A stretch of 64,000 nt of DNA, from the NCBI RefSeq assembly GCF_900112225.1, contig NZ_FOLD01000023.1:1-64000 (forward strand), in the 5' to 3' direction. The notes under the pieces are model-generated. The model ran no database searches and was not told the DNA's origin. It worked only from the letters and a program-made list of their open reading frames with translations. Both the position numbers and the translations under genes were made by a program. This DNA comes from Massilia yuzhufengensis (GTDB taxonomy: Bacteria > Pseudomonadota > Gammaproteobacteria > Burkholderiales > Burkholderiaceae_D). Of the stretch, positions 17,643 through 27,519 are shown in pieces; position 1 is the first letter of the stretch, and every line of letters starts with the position of its first letter.

Positions 17643-17655
17643 CAATGGAGGCTTC

Positions 17656-18768
17656 ATGAGAATTGGCATACCGGCCGAGACCAGGCCGGGCGAGACCCGC
17701 GTCGCTGCAACTCCCGAAACCGTCAAGAAGCTGGCCGCGCGCCACCAGCTGCTGGTACAGGCCGGCGCCGGGGTGCGGGCTTCGATCCCCGACGCCGCGT
17801 ATGAGGCGGCCGGGGCCAGCATCGTCGATGCCGCCACCGCGTTCGGGGCCGACATGGTCCTGAAGGTGCGCAGCCCCGATAGCGCCGAACGCGCCCAGAT
17901 GCGTCCCGGCACCGTCCTGGTTGGCATGCTCAACCCTTTCGACGCCGACAATCTGGCCCTGCTTGCCGCCGCTGGCCTGTCCGCCTTTGCGCTGGAAGCC
18001 GCGCCGCGCATCACGCGCGCCCAGTCGATGGACGTGCTGTCGAGCCAGGCCAACATCGCCGGCTACAAGGCCGTGATGCTGGCCGCGAACACCTATGGAC
18101 GCTTCATGCCGATGCTGATGACCGCGGCCGGCACGGTGAAGGCCGCGCGGGTGCTGATCATGGGCGTCGGCGTGGCCGGCCTGCAGGCGATTGCCACCGC
18201 CAAGCGCCTGGGGGCCGTGATCGAGGCTTCCGACGTGCGTCCGCCGGTGAAGGAACAGGTGGAGTCGCTCGGCGCCAAGTTCATCGACGTCCCCTACGTC
18301 ACCGACGAAGAACGCGAGATCGCCAAGGGCGCCGGCGGCTACGCGCGGCCGATGCCGGCCGACTGGATGCGGCGCCAGGCCGAACTGGTGCACGAACGCG
18401 CAAGACAAGCCGACATCATCATCACCACCGCGCTGATCCCGGGCCGCAAGGCGCCGCTGCTCATTTCCGAGGAAACGGTGCGGGCCATGAAGCCCGGTTC
18501 CGTGATCGTCGACATGGCCATCGAACAGGGCGGCAACTGCCCGCTGACGGAACTGGACCGCACCGTGGTCAAGCACGGCGTCCACATCATTGGCGAGCCG
18601 AACCTGGCGGCGATGGTGCCGGCCGACGCGTCCGCGCTGTACGCGCGCAACGTGCTGGATTTCCTCAAGCTGGTGATCGACAAGGAAGACAAGTTCGTGA
18701 TCGACCGCGAGGACGAGATCGTGCGCGCCACCCTGGTGTGCGCGGACGGCGCGGTGCTGCGGACCTAA
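17656..18768 (+). CDS. pntAA: NAD(P) transhydrogenase subunit alpha 1
   Basis: NAD(H)-binding domain I of the proton-translocating transhydrogenase. The 370-residue product begins MRIGIPAETRPGETRVAATP, has the RxxR and dinucleotide motifs (GVGVAGLQAIATAKRLGA) and the mobile-loop region. The ATG at 17656 is placed five bases after GGAGG. The enzyme is split into three genes (pntAA, pntAB, pntB), the Rhodospirillum-type layout. It couples the proton gradient to NADPH formation. Confidence 0.95.
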   Translation: MRIGIPAETRPGETRVAATPETVKKLAARHQLLVQAGAGVRASIPDAAYEAAGASIVDAATAFGADMVLKVRSPDSAERAQMRPGTVLVGMLNPFDADNLALLAAAGLSAFALEAAPRITRAQSMDVLSSQANIAGYKAVMLAANTYGRFMPMLMTAAGTVKAARVLIMGVGVAGLQAIATAKRLGAVIEASDVRPPVKEQVESLGAKFIDVPYVTDEEREIAKGAGGYARPMPADWMRRQAELVHERARQADIIITTALIPGRKAPLLISEETVRAMKPGSVIVDMAIEQGGNCPLTELDRTVVKHGVHIIGEPNLAAMVPADASALYARNVLDFLKLVIDKEDKFVIDREDEIVRATLVCADGAVLRT

Positions 18769-18792
18769 GAAGAACGGAACGAGGAGCGAAGC

Positions 18793-19128
18793 ATGGAAAT
18801 CAGCCACACCATCATCAACCTGATCATCTTCGTGCTGGCCATCTACGTCGGCTACCACGTGGTCTGGAACGTCACCCCCGCGCTGCACACGCCGCTGATG
18901 GCCGTGACCAACGCGATCTCGGCCATCATCATCGTCGGCGCCATGCTGGCCGCAGGCCTGACCGAAGGGCTGACCGGGCAGGTGGCCGGCACCCTGGCCG
19001 TGGCGCTGGCCGCCGTGAACGTCTTCGGCGGCTTCATGGTCACGCGCCGCATGCTGGAGATGTTCAAGAAGAAGGAGCCCAAGGCAGCCAAGCCTGCCAC
19101 GGCGCCGGCTGCGGGGGAGCAGGCATGA
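18793..19128 (+). CDS. pntAB: NAD(P) transhydrogenase subunit alpha 2 (membrane part)
   Basis: The 111-residue membrane protein with three or four helices ([55 protein letters not shown]) forms part of domain II, the proton channel. A short Lys/Ala/Pro tail follows. It starts 24 bp after pntAA with GGAG upstream, and its stop overlaps the pntB start as ATGA, indicating coupled translation. Confidence 0.95.
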   Translation: MEISHTIINLIIFVLAIYVGYHVVWNVTPALHTPLMAVTNAISAIIIVGAMLAAGLTEGLTGQVAGTLAVALAAVNVFGGFMVTRRMLEMFKKKEPKAAKPATAPAAGEQA

Positions 19129-20582
19129 ACTTCATCAGCATGAATGTCGTGACGCTGTTCTACCTGGTGGCGTCGGTATGCTTCATCCAGGCGCTCAAGG
19201 GCCTGTCCTCGCCCTCCACGGCGCGCCTGGGGAACAGCTTCGGCATGGCCGGTATGGCGATCGCGGTCGTCACCACGGTGGCCCTGATCTTCAAGCTGCA
19301 GGCCGAACTCGCTACGGGCCATGGCATGGGCTTCCCGCTGGTGATCCTGGGCGTGGTGGTGGGCGGCGCGATCGGCGCGGTGGCGGCGAAAAAAGTCGAG
19401 ATGACCAAGATGCCGGAACTGGTCGCGGCCATGCACTCGCTGATCGGCCTGGCCGCGGTGTGCATCGCGATCGCCGCCGTGTCCGAGCCCTGGGCCTTCA
19501 ACATCGCCACGCGCGAGACCCCGCTGCCCTTCGGGAACCGGCTCGAGCTCTTCATCGGTACGTTCGTGGGCGCGGTGACCTTCTCGGGCTCGGTCATCGC
19601 CTTCGGCAAGCTGTCGGGCAAGTACAAGTTCCGCCTGTTCCAGGGCGCGCCGGTGCGCTTCGCCGGCCAGCACATCCTGAATCTGGTGCTGGCGCTGGGG
19701 CTGGTGGCGCTGGGCCTGGTGTTCTGCTTCGCCGACGGCGTGGCGCCCGCCTGGACGCCTTTCATCCTCATGGCCGCCATCGCCTTTGTGCTGGGCGTGC
19801 TGATCATCATCCCGATCGGCGGCGCCGACATGCCGGTGGTGGTGTCGATGCTGAACTCCTACTCGGGCTGGGCCGCGGCGGGCATCGGCTTCTCGCTGAA
19901 CAACTCGATGCTGATCATCGCCGGCTCGCTGGTGGGTTCGAGCGGCGCGATCCTCTCTTACATCATGTGCAAGGCGATGAACCGCTCCTTCTTCAACGTG
20001 CTGCTGGGCGGCTTCGGCGGCGAAGCCGTGGTCGACGACGGCGGCGCGAAAGAGCAGCGCCCGGTCAAGGCCGGCTCGGCGGAGGACGCCGCCTTCATCC
20101 TGCAGAATGCGGAATCGGTGATCATCGTTCCCGGCTACGGCCTGGCGGTGGCGCGCGCCCAGCACTCGGTGAAGGAACTGGTCGACAAGCTGACCGAACA
20201 TGGCGTGCAGGTGCGCTACGCGATCCACCCGGTGGCCGGGCGCATGCCGGGCCACATGAACGTGCTGCTGGCCGAGGCCGAGGTGCCCTACGACCAGGTG
20301 GTGGAAATGGAAGACATCAACGGCGAATTCGGCCAGACCGACGTGGTGCTGGTGCTCGGTGCGAACGACGTGGTGAACCCGGCGGCGAAAGACCCGAAAT
20401 CGGCGATCGCCGGCATGCCGATTTTAGAGGCCTACAAAGCCAAGAGCATCATCGTCAACAAGCGCTCGATGGCTTCCGGCTATGCGGGCCTGGACAACGA
20501 CCTGTTCTACCAGCCCAACACGATGATGGTGTTCGGCGACGCCAAAAAGGTGATCGAATCGATGGTCAAGGCGGTGGAATAA
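19125..20582 (+). CDS. pntB: NAD(P) transhydrogenase subunit beta
   Basis: The 485-residue product has an N-terminal half with about nine membrane helices (domain II) and a C-terminal NADP(H)-binding domain III, seen in [46 protein letters not shown] and the [10 protein letters not shown] loop. It completes the three-gene pnt operon and is translationally coupled to pntAB by ATGA. Confidence 0.96.
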   Translation: MNFISMNVVTLFYLVASVCFIQALKGLSSPSTARLGNSFGMAGMAIAVVTTVALIFKLQAELATGHGMGFPLVILGVVVGGAIGAVAAKKVEMTKMPELVAAMHSLIGLAAVCIAIAAVSEPWAFNIATRETPLPFGNRLELFIGTFVGAVTFSGSVIAFGKLSGKYKFRLFQGAPVRFAGQHILNLVLALGLVALGLVFCFADGVAPAWTPFILMAAIAFVLGVLIIIPIGGADMPVVVSMLNSYSGWAAAGIGFSLNNSMLIIAGSLVGSSGAILSYIMCKAMNRSFFNVLLGGFGGEAVVDDGGAKEQRPVKAGSAEDAAFILQNAESVIIVPGYGLAVARAQHSVKELVDKLTEHGVQVRYAIHPVAGRMPGHMNVLLAEAEVPYDQVVEMEDINGEFGQTDVVLVLGANDVVNPAAKDPKSAIAGMPILEAYKAKSIIVNKRSMASGYAGLDNDLFYQPNTMMVFGDAKKVIESMVKAVE

Positions 20583-20586
20583 GGCC

Positions 20587-20811
20587 GTGCGTGAGCGGCG
20601 CTTCAAGGTGTTCGGGAAACTGGTGAGCATCACCGGCGCGCCCGGCGCGTGGCAGGCCTGGTATCCGGGCAGCGACGGCAAGCGCCGTCCTGCCGGCTTC
20701 ATCATCCCGCACGACCTGCCCGAAGACGGACTGGCCGACTACCTGGCCGACCTGTTCCACGAAGAGGCCACGCCGCGGCGCTCCACAGTCGAGCGCCTGA
20801 CGGACAATTAA
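20587..20811 (+). CDS. small conserved hypothetical protein after pntB
   Basis: This 74-residue protein starts with GTG, 4 bp after the pntB stop. It has the pattern FKVFGKLVSI, WQAWYPGSDGKRRPAGFIIP and ADYLADLFHEEATP, with no signal peptide or membrane helix. The regular codon pattern and tight link to pntB support it being real. I do not recognise a function. Its stop overlaps the convergent ubiH-like gene by 4 bp. Confidence 0.7.
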   Translation: MRERRFKVFGKLVSITGAPGAWQAWYPGSDGKRRPAGFIIPHDLPEDGLADYLADLFHEEATPRRSTVERLTDN

Positions 20812-21956
20812 CGGCGGCCGAACATCATCAGGTCGGCCAGCAGCAGGCGCGCGGGCTTGACGACGTCCAGCGCCGCCAGCGACAGGCCAAGCAGGGGCTG
20901 CAGCGGACCCACGGCGGTGAAGGCGCGGGCCATGGAGTCGGTCAAACCGATCGTCAGGCGCCGGTCCTGGGCGCGGTCGCTCATGAAGGCCCCGATCGCA
21001 TCCGGGGTGGCGCCGCGCGCAAGCCGGCGCGCCAGCACGGCGGCGTCGCGCAGGCCGAGGTTCAGGCCCTGGCCGGCGACCGGGTGCAGGGTTTGCGCGG
21101 CGTTGCCGATGGCGACCGTGCGGGCCGTTGCGCGGGCTTCCGCGTTCAGGCCGAGGGGGAAGGCGATACGCGGGGAGCTGGCGGTGAATGTGCCCACGCG
21201 GCCGCCAAACGCCTCGCCCAGCTGCGCCAGGAATGCCGCGTCGCCCAGCAACTGCACGTCGGTCGCGCGCTGCGGACGCATGCACCATACCAGCGCGTAC
21301 TGGTAGCCGTCGGCGCCTTCCTGCGGCAGCAGCGCCAGCGGGCCTTCGTCGGTGAAGCGCTCGAAGGCGCGGTGGGGGATCGGGGCGCTGGCGCTGACAC
21401 GGGCGATCAAGGCGGTTTGTTCGTAGTCGCGTTGATGGGCCTTGGTGCCCTGCTGGCCAAAGACACCGCCTTCGGCCTGCACCGCCACCTGCGCGGCTAC
21501 CGTGCGACCGTCCTCCAGGTGCAGCAACACGCCGCTGTCCTCGTCATCGAACGAGGCGACCCGCGCCGGGCGCAAGGTGGTCACGCCGGCGCGTTCGCAG
21601 GCGCGCGCCAGCGCGTCGACCACGTCGCCGTAGCGCGCAACATAGCCCAGTGCATCGAGCTGGTGCTCGGCGCGGTCCATCAGGCTGCGGCCAAGCTGGC
21701 CGCGGCGCGAGATGTGGATCTCGTGGATTGGCGTGGCCGGCAGCGGCCAGGCCTGCACGTCTTCCAGCAGCTGCACGCTGCCCCAGGACAGCGCGATCGA
21801 GCGCGGGTCCGTGATCGCCTGTCCCAGCGACTTGCCGTCGATGAGGGCGATGCTGCTGCCCGCCACGCCGCGGCGAACCAGAAATGCGGCCAGCGCCAGG
21901 CCTACCGGGCCGGCGCCGCAAATGGCGATATCGACTTCGATCCGTTCGTCTGCCAT
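20808..21956 (-). CDS. ubiH: FAD-dependent ubiquinone-biosynthesis hydroxylase (UbiH family)
   Basis: The 382-residue flavoprotein monooxygenase has the FAD-binding GxGxxG motif (CGAGPVGLALA, residues 13-23), a DPRSIALSWGS block, and the late AIGNAAQTLHPVAGQGLNLGLRDA motif, where Asn replaces the more usual Asp. It hydroxylates the aromatic ring in ubiquinone synthesis; which ring position (UbiH, UbiF or UbiI type) cannot be settled from sequence. The ATG at 21956 overlaps the pepP stop (TGATG), so it is the last gene of amgK-murU-pepP-ubiH. Confidence 0.88.
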   Translation of the reverse strand: MADERIEVDIAICGAGPVGLALAAFLVRRGVAGSSIALIDGKSLGQAITDPRSIALSWGSVQLLEDVQAWPLPATPIHEIHISRRGQLGRSLMDRAEHQLDALGYVARYGDVVDALARACERAGVTTLRPARVASFDDEDSGVLLHLEDGRTVAAQVAVQAEGGVFGQQGTKAHQRDYEQTALIARVSASAPIPHRAFERFTDEGPLALLPQEGADGYQYALVWCMRPQRATDVQLLGDAAFLAQLGEAFGGRVGTFTASSPRIAFPLGLNAEARATARTVAIGNAAQTLHPVAGQGLNLGLRDAAVLARRLARGATPDAIGAFMSDRAQDRRLTIGLTDSMARAFTAVGPLQPLLGLSLAALDVVKPARLLLADLMMFGRR

Positions 21957-23299
21957 CAAGCTTCCCCCATCAATGCTTCGACCTCGGCGACCGCCTTCGG
22001 TGCGTCGCCCGAGAGGATGCGGCAGCCGCCTTCGGTGACGAGCACGTCGTCCTCGATCCGGATGCCGATGTTCCAGAACTGCTCAGGCACGCCTTCGGCC
22101 GGGCGCACGTAGATACCCGGCTCCACCGTCAGCGCCATTCCCGCCAGCAGGGCGCGCGAAGGGTGCGCGGGCAGGGACAGGTCGCGGTAGGGCCCGACGT
22201 CGTGCACGTCCATCCCGAGCCAGTGGCCGGTGCCGTGCATGTAGAACTGCAGGTGGGCCTTGTCGGCGATGGCGTCTTCCACCGACGCGTACTTCGACTT
22301 GGCGAGCAGTCCGAGGTCCAGCATGCCGCCGGCCAGTACCTTCACCGCCGCCTCGTGCATGTCGCTGTAGGGGCGCCCGGGCACGATGGCGGCGAAGGCC
22401 GCTTCCTGCGCCTGCAGCACCAGCTCGTACAGGATTCTTTGCGGTTCCGTAAAGCGCCCGCTCACCGGCCAGGTGCGCGTGATGTCGGAGGCGTAGCCGT
22501 CGAATTCGCAGCCGGCGTCGACCAGCACCAGTTCGCCGTCGCGGCATGGCTGGTTGTTGGCGCTGTAGTGCAGCACGCAGGCGTTGGCGCCGGAGGCGAC
22601 GATCGGGGTATAGGCCGGGAACTGGGCGCCGTTGCGGCGAAATTCGTGCTGCAGCTCGGCTTCGATTTCGTATTCGAACACGCCAGGCCGCGTAAAGCGC
22701 ATCGCGCGCGCATGGGCCGCGGCGGCGATGGCAGCGGCGCGCGCCATCAGGGTCTGTTCGCCCGCATCCTTGAGCAGGCGCATCTCGTCGATCAGGCCAG
22801 ACAGGTGGTGCGTCGCAGAAGGCGCCGTGATACCGGTGCGGCCCTGCGCGCGCACGGCTTTGAGCCAGCCGCTCACCTGCGCATCGAGCGCGGCGCTGTG
22901 GCCCAGCGCGTAGTACAGCGCCGGTACATTGGCCAGCAGCTTGCCCATCTGCGCATCGAGTTCGTCGACCGGGTATGCCTCGTCGAAACCGAACGCCACG
23001 CGCGCCGCTTCCGGTCCATGGCGGAAGCCATCCCAGATTTCGCGCTCGAGGTTTTTCTCGCGGCAGAACAGGATAGCGCGCGCCGGCGCGTCGCCGCGGG
23101 CGGCGACGAGCACCAGCACGCTCTCCGGCTCGGTGAAGCCGGTCAGGTAGTAGAAATAGCTGTCGTGGCGGTAGGGGTAGTCGCTGTCGCCGTTGCGCAG
23201 CACTTCCGGCGCGGTCGCCAGCACCGCGACGGCGCCCGGCTGCATCTGCGCCGCCAGGCGCGCGCGCCGTTCGGCGTACATGGCGACGCCTGCCGTCAT
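21956..23299 (-). CDS. pepP: Xaa-Pro aminopeptidase
   Basis: Cytoplasmic M24B metallopeptidase that removes N-terminal residues before proline. The 447-residue product has the N-terminal AMP_N domain (YPYRHDSYFYYLTGFTEPES) and the pita-bread catalytic domain with its five metal ligands in VDAGCEFDGYASDITRTW, HGTGHWLGMDVHDVG, TVEPGIYV and IRIEDDVLVT. The ATG at 23299 overlaps the murU stop as ATGA, which decides the start. It is coupled to murU upstream and ubiH downstream. Confidence 0.96.
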   Translation of the reverse strand: MTAGVAMYAERRARLAAQMQPGAVAVLATAPEVLRNGDSDYPYRHDSYFYYLTGFTEPESVLVLVAARGDAPARAILFCREKNLEREIWDGFRHGPEAARVAFGFDEAYPVDELDAQMGKLLANVPALYYALGHSAALDAQVSGWLKAVRAQGRTGITAPSATHHLSGLIDEMRLLKDAGEQTLMARAAAIAAAAHARAMRFTRPGVFEYEIEAELQHEFRRNGAQFPAYTPIVASGANACVLHYSANNQPCRDGELVLVDAGCEFDGYASDITRTWPVSGRFTEPQRILYELVLQAQEAAFAAIVPGRPYSDMHEAAVKVLAGGMLDLGLLAKSKYASVEDAIADKAHLQFYMHGTGHWLGMDVHDVGPYRDLSLPAHPSRALLAGMALTVEPGIYVRPAEGVPEQFWNIGIRIEDDVLVTEGGCRILSGDAPKAVAEVEALMGEA

Positions 23300-24018
23300 G
23301 AACCCGTCTTGGCCGCCTTCAGCGGCGCGTTCAGGTCTTCCAGCTGGCCCACGGTGCCGACGTTGACCCACTGGCCCGTATAGAGTTCGCCGCCCACGCG
23401 GCCCTGGTCGATGAACTTGCGCATCAGGGGGCCGAACTTGACGAAGTCGCCGGCGGTGATTCCGTCGAACATCTCGGGGCGGTAGACGCCGATGCCGGCG
23501 AAATTGAACTTCTCCGGGCCCTCGTTACGCAGCGTGTACATGTCGAGGGCGAAGTCACCCTGCGGGTTGTGCCACGGATTGGGCGTGAGCCACAGCCAGG
23601 CGATGTCGCGCTTCTCAAACGGGTAGGGCACGCCCACCATGTCCTTGTCCTTCACCACATCGAACACCTGCGAAAAATCGAAATAGGGCGCGTAGATGTC
23701 GCCCGACACCGCCAGGAAAGGCTCGTCGCCCAGCAGGTGCAGCGCGTTGGCGATGCCGCCCGCGGTTTCCAGCGGGGTGGGCTCGTGCGAATACACGATG
23801 CGCGCGCCATACTTGCTGCCGTCGCCCAGCTCTTCCTCGATCATGTGGCCGAGGTGGGAGTGGTTGATGACGATGTCGGTGATCCCGGCACGCACCAGGT
23901 TGAGCACGTGGTAGGTGATCATCGGACGGCCGCGCACCTTGAGCAGCGGCTTGGGGCAGGCGTCCGTCAGCGGGCGCATGCGCTCGCCGCGGCCTGCCGC
24001 GAAAATCATCGCTTTCAT
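23296..24018 (-). CDS. murU: N-acetylmuramate alpha-1-phosphate uridylyltransferase
   Basis: The 240-residue nucleotidyltransferase begins MKAMIFAAGRGERMRPLTDACPKPLL, the nucleotide-binding signature, and has the AVSGDIY metal-binding block. Next to an AmgK-like kinase it fits MurU, which makes UDP-MurNAc from MurNAc-1-phosphate in the cell-wall recycling route that bypasses MurA and confers intrinsic fosfomycin tolerance. It starts 10 bp after the amgK stop. Confidence 0.92.
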   Translation of the reverse strand: MKAMIFAAGRGERMRPLTDACPKPLLKVRGRPMITYHVLNLVRAGITDIVINHSHLGHMIEEELGDGSKYGARIVYSHEPTPLETAGGIANALHLLGDEPFLAVSGDIYAPYFDFSQVFDVVKDKDMVGVPYPFEKRDIAWLWLTPNPWHNPQGDFALDMYTLRNEGPEKFNFAGIGVYRPEMFDGITAGDFVKFGPLMRKFIDQGRVGGELYTGQWVNVGTVGQLEDLNAPLKAAKTGS

Positions 24019-24028
24019 GGGCGCGTCC

Positions 24029-25087
24029 TCAGAAGGTGTAGCCGACCGCGGGCGCCTTGTCCTCGAGTGCGTCGAGGAGGCGAATGAGCGGCTTGAGTTC
24101 GGTGTAGCGGTTGGCGGTCTTGCGCACGTAATCCATCACGGTCGGCAGGTCGCCCATGTAGATCGGCTTGCCGTCGCGGTAGTTCAGGCGGCAGAAGATG
24201 CCGAGGATCTTCAGGTGGCGCTGCAGGGCCATGAATTCGAAGTCGCGGTAGAAGGCGTCGATGTCCGGATTGACCGGCAGGCCGAGCTGCTTGGCGCTTT
24301 GCCAGTAGCGCACCACCCAGTCCAGCACGGTCTCTTCGTCCCACTGGATGTAAGCGTCGCGCAGCAGCGAAGCCAGGTCGTAGGTGATCGGGCCGTAGAC
24401 GGCGTCCTGGAAATCCAGCACGCCCGGGTTGCCCGTTTCCAGCCACATCAGGTTACGCGAATGGAAATCGCGGTGCATGTAGACCTGCTGCTGCGCCAGC
24501 ACGTTGGCGGTGATCGCTTCGAATACCTTGTCGAGCTGGGCCTGCTGCTTCTCGTCCAGCGTCACGTTCAGGTGCTTGCCGATGTACCACTCCGGGAACA
24601 GGTTCATCTCGCGCAGCACGAAGGCGCGGTCGAACTCGGCCAGCTTGCCCGGCTCGCTGGCCAGCTGGAACTTCAGCAGGGCGTCCACCGCACTGGAATA
24701 CATGAAGGCCGCGTTGTCGGCATCCAGGCGCGCCAGGTAGGTGGTCACGCCGAGGTCGGACAGCAGCAGGTAGCCGCTCTCGACCTTTTTGGCGACGATC
24801 GCCGGCACCGTGACGCCGGCGTCCAGCAGCAGTTCCTGCACGTGCAGGAAGGCCGGCACGTTCTCGCGCTCGGGCGGGGCGTCCATCGCCACCAGGGTGG
24901 CGCCCAGTTTGTCGCGCATGGCGGGGACGACGTCGTAACGGAAGTAACGGCGGAAGCTCGCGTCGGACGACGCCGGGCGGCCCGTCTCGACTTCCACCAG
25001 GCCGGTCGACGCCAGCCATTCGGTCAGCCCTTGCAGGCGAGCGTCGTTGCCGGCGGAAGTGGAGGAATTTTGATACAAAGAAGACAT
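24029..25087 (-). CDS. amgK: N-acetylmuramate/N-acetylglucosamine kinase
   Basis: The 352-residue aminoglycoside-phosphotransferase-fold kinase has the catalytic HRDFHSRNLMW and metal-binding GVLDFQDAVYGP motifs. With murU beside it, AmgK is the likely identity: it phosphorylates the anomeric position of MurNAc in peptidoglycan recycling. The start is taken at 25087 (MSSLYQNSS). An in-frame ATG at 25138 lies inside domain VI of the group II intron and is not native. The intron ends 31 bp before this start codon, so amgK leader RNA or its promoter has been separated from its original context. Confidence 0.92.
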   Translation of the reverse strand: MSSLYQNSSTSAGNDARLQGLTEWLASTGLVEVETGRPASSDASFRRYFRYDVVPAMRDKLGATLVAMDAPPERENVPAFLHVQELLLDAGVTVPAIVAKKVESGYLLLSDLGVTTYLARLDADNAAFMYSSAVDALLKFQLASEPGKLAEFDRAFVLREMNLFPEWYIGKHLNVTLDEKQQAQLDKVFEAITANVLAQQQVYMHRDFHSRNLMWLETGNPGVLDFQDAVYGPITYDLASLLRDAYIQWDEETVLDWVVRYWQSAKQLGLPVNPDIDAFYRDFEFMALQRHLKILGIFCRLNYRDGKPIYMGDLPTVMDYVRKTANRYTELKPLIRLLDALEDKAPAVGYTF

Positions 25088-25160
25088 GAAGCAGCCTGGT
25101 GAATCCGGTTGGTTGAAGGTAGGGTAGGAGAAACCCATTACTGGAATCTCTCCCCCCTAG

Positions 25161-25194
25161 GAACCGTGCGTGCGACTTTCACCGCACACGGCTC
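25161..25194 (-). ncRNA. group II intron domain V
   Basis: The 34-nt hairpin reads GAGCCGTGTGCGG at its 5' side, then TGAAAGTCGCACG, then CACGGTTC. It contains the catalytic triad segment (here AGC near the start), the GAAA tetraloop and the two-nucleotide bulge. Length and pairing match the family exactly, which fixes the orientation of the intron as minus strand. Confidence 0.9.
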
Positions 25195-25211
25195 GAGCTT
25201 AATAAAAGTTC

Positions 25212-26912
25212 CTACGCAGGAACCGGCTTAACAACTTTGATGTTTTGGCTATGCACGCGGGCATGGCAAGTTGGATGCAATAATACGCGATTTCCTAGTG
25301 CGTCGGAGCCCCCTGCCACACGGTATTCTATGTGGTGGTCGTGCCATCCTGTGCCCATGTCCATCTCGCATCCGCAGAGCGCACACAAGCCGCTTTGGTC
25401 CATGTAAAGGGTTGCTAATTCGCGACGGTAGCGCAGGTTTTTCAACATGCGATCCTGCCTGAGTTTTTCGCCCTCGGCTTCCCATTGCGGGTCGTAGGGA
25501 TGAAACTCTCCCTTGATTTTCTTGTGCCGTTCGATAGCTGTGTCCGGTAGCGAATACAGTTCTCTTGCGCCTTTCTTGCCATCCTTTGTTATCACGTCCG
25601 CAGTGAACACGTTTGCTTTGTCGGCGACTGGACGCCAGTACCGCTTGCGTATCCAGTCACGGTTCTTGTTCGGGTGTCTTCGCATGGCCCACCGGAGGAG
25701 CCGCCAGTGCAGGCGCGACTCCATCTTGGTGAACGCCTTTTTGGCTACTACGGGGCTGTGATACTGCGCCCAGCCTCGCAGCATTGGGTTCAGCAGGTGA
25801 ATCAGGCTTTCCTGCGTCGCCGCCAAGTTGTCGCCGATGACCTTCCTGAGCTTTTCATAGAACGCTTTGGTGTTCTTCTTACTCGGCTTGATCAGTAACT
25901 TCCCGGTGTACTTCCGGAAGTTCCAACCCAGGAAATCGAAACCGTCTTCGATTTGCACGATTCGGGTCTTCGATTCAGATAGACGTAATCCCCTGACTGC
26001 GAGGAAGTGTTCGATCCAAGGTTTTACTTCGTGTTCCAGCGTCTCTTTCGATTGGCCAGTGACCACGAAGTCATCTGCGTAACGCACGACATTCACTTTC
26101 CGTTCCTTGGCGCCCCGGGTTTTGAAGCGAGCGATGAGATGCTCTTTCAATTCCTTTTCGAGCCCATTCAACGTCCAGTTGGCCAAGGCAGGGCTGATGA
26201 TGCCGCCCTGCGGTGTCCCGGCGTCGGTGCTGACTAATTGCCCCCGGTCGACTACCCCGGACTTCAACCACTTCTTCAGGATCACTCTGTCCATCAAGAC
26301 ATTGCTGGCCATCCAGTCGTGGTTGATGTTGTCGAAGAAGCCCTCTATATCTGCATCCAGGACCCATGTTGCCGAGTCCTTTTTGCTTAGATTGAGAAAG
26401 AGCTGAGACATCGCGTCGGCAGTGGCTCGGTATTTCCTGAACCCGTAAGAGTTCGGGTCGCTCCGCGTTTCCAGTACCGGATCGAGTGCCAGCAGATGTA
26501 GTGCCTGCATGGCCCGGTCGCGCATGGTAGGGATGCCCAACGGGCGCATCTTTCCATTGGCCTTGGGGATATAGACTCTCCGAAGTGGCAGGGGCCTGTA
26601 GCCATGTCTCTTCAACTGCGCAATTGCAGCGAGTTTCTGCGAGGGGGAGTCCCATAGTTGCTGGTCCACCCCTGCGGTACGTTTGCCTTGATTCTCGGTC
26701 ACCCGTTTTACTGCCAGCGCTTTCGCACTGAACGAGTGGGTCAGCCAACGTTGCAAGGCTTTTACCCTGCGCCATTTGCCTTCCTGTGTCGCCTTCGTCA
26801 AGCGGCGCTGCATCGCCATCACATTCCTCTGTACCAGTCGCCAATCAATGGCGGACCAGTCCCGAGGGGCGTGCGAGGACGCAGAACCGGGATGACTATC
26901 GATTACTTTCAT
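25212..26912 (-). CDS. ltrA: group II intron reverse transcriptase/maturase with HNH domain
   Basis: The 566-residue product has reverse-transcriptase blocks ([46 protein letters not shown]) with the catalytic YADD at residues 278-281. It then has a maturase X domain ([13 protein letters not shown]) and a C-terminal HNH endonuclease (CALCGCEMD...[29 protein letters not shown]). All domains are present and the frame is open, so the intron may still be mobile. Its protein splices the intron RNA and carries out retrohoming. A GAGGAA ribosome site precedes the ATG. GC is clearly below the neighbouring genes, in line with horizontal origin. Confidence 0.95.
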   Translation of the reverse strand: MKVIDSHPGSASSHAPRDWSAIDWRLVQRNVMAMQRRLTKATQEGKWRRVKALQRWLTHSFSAKALAVKRVTENQGKRTAGVDQQLWDSPSQKLAAIAQLKRHGYRPLPLRRVYIPKANGKMRPLGIPTMRDRAMQALHLLALDPVLETRSDPNSYGFRKYRATADAMSQLFLNLSKKDSATWVLDADIEGFFDNINHDWMASNVLMDRVILKKWLKSGVVDRGQLVSTDAGTPQGGIISPALANWTLNGLEKELKEHLIARFKTRGAKERKVNVVRYADDFVVTGQSKETLEHEVKPWIEHFLAVRGLRLSESKTRIVQIEDGFDFLGWNFRKYTGKLLIKPSKKNTKAFYEKLRKVIGDNLAATQESLIHLLNPMLRGWAQYHSPVVAKKAFTKMESRLHWRLLRWAMRRHPNKNRDWIRKRYWRPVADKANVFTADVITKDGKKGARELYSLPDTAIERHKKIKGEFHPYDPQWEAEGEKLRQDRMLKNLRYRRELATLYMDQSGLCALCGCEMDMGTGWHDHHIEYRVAGGSDALGNRVLLHPTCHARVHSQNIKVVKPVPA

Positions 26913-27519
26913 GCTGTTCCTCGTTCGGTAAGACCCCGGAGGACGCAGCGACCTTGAGGGCGCAGGTCCCTTCAGGGTGATTGTTTTCTTTAGGTGTTTG
27001 CAGCTGGTTGACGACTATTGCACCAGATGGAAGTCTGCACCCTTTCAGGTTCGGACAAATCTTGAATCCGTATCCGGACGATTACAGCCCGGCGTTCGCT
27101 TTCTCCATCCTCCCATACCCGCTCCTCCTTCAGATCCTCTTGCGATTTTCCTGCCGTACCCATCTTGCGAGTGGACGGCGAAGGGTCGGGCTTACCACGT
27201 TCCCCACGATATCGACGCGACAGGTTGTGTCGCGACTGGCTGTTTAGGGTCCATCTCTCCCCCGGTGGTGTTTGTGACGACGTATCCCCAGAATAAACAG
27301 AGATAACCGACCACTTACCGTTTTGGTTAAGGCGCGATGTTGCAAGCAGCTTTCGCCTAGCTATATTTACGAGGGTTCAAGCGATGATTCACATTACGTT
27401 ACCCATGCAGCACTCACCTAGCCCCTTTACCACCTTCGCTGCTGGCAGTATCTGACCCTACACTCGCGTGCGAGGGCCACCGAGATTCTCGGGGGTACAT
27501 TGTCATCGGAGCTTCACAC

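Larger units (their letters stand above)
25119..27519 (-). mobile_element. group II intron (about 2.4 kb)
   Basis: On the minus strand the element starts at a GTGTG 5' consensus (27519-27515), runs through about 600 nt of domain I-III RNA, carries the RT gene in domain IV, then has a complete 34-nt domain V (25161-25194) and a domain VI. Domain VI has a GGAGA/TCTCC stem, a TAGGG/CCCTA stem and a bulged A at 25125 as branch point, ending ...CCCTAC at 25119. A CCACCG at 27263-27268, about 250 nt into the intron, could be EBS1 pairing with CGGTGG just before the 5' site, off by one from the ideal register. Domain V and the 3' end are well supported; the 5' end is a best guess. Confidence 0.8.

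Noticed and set aside
25088..25138. Upstream ATG of amgK at 25138
   Set aside because: It lies inside domain VI of the group II intron, so it is not the native start.
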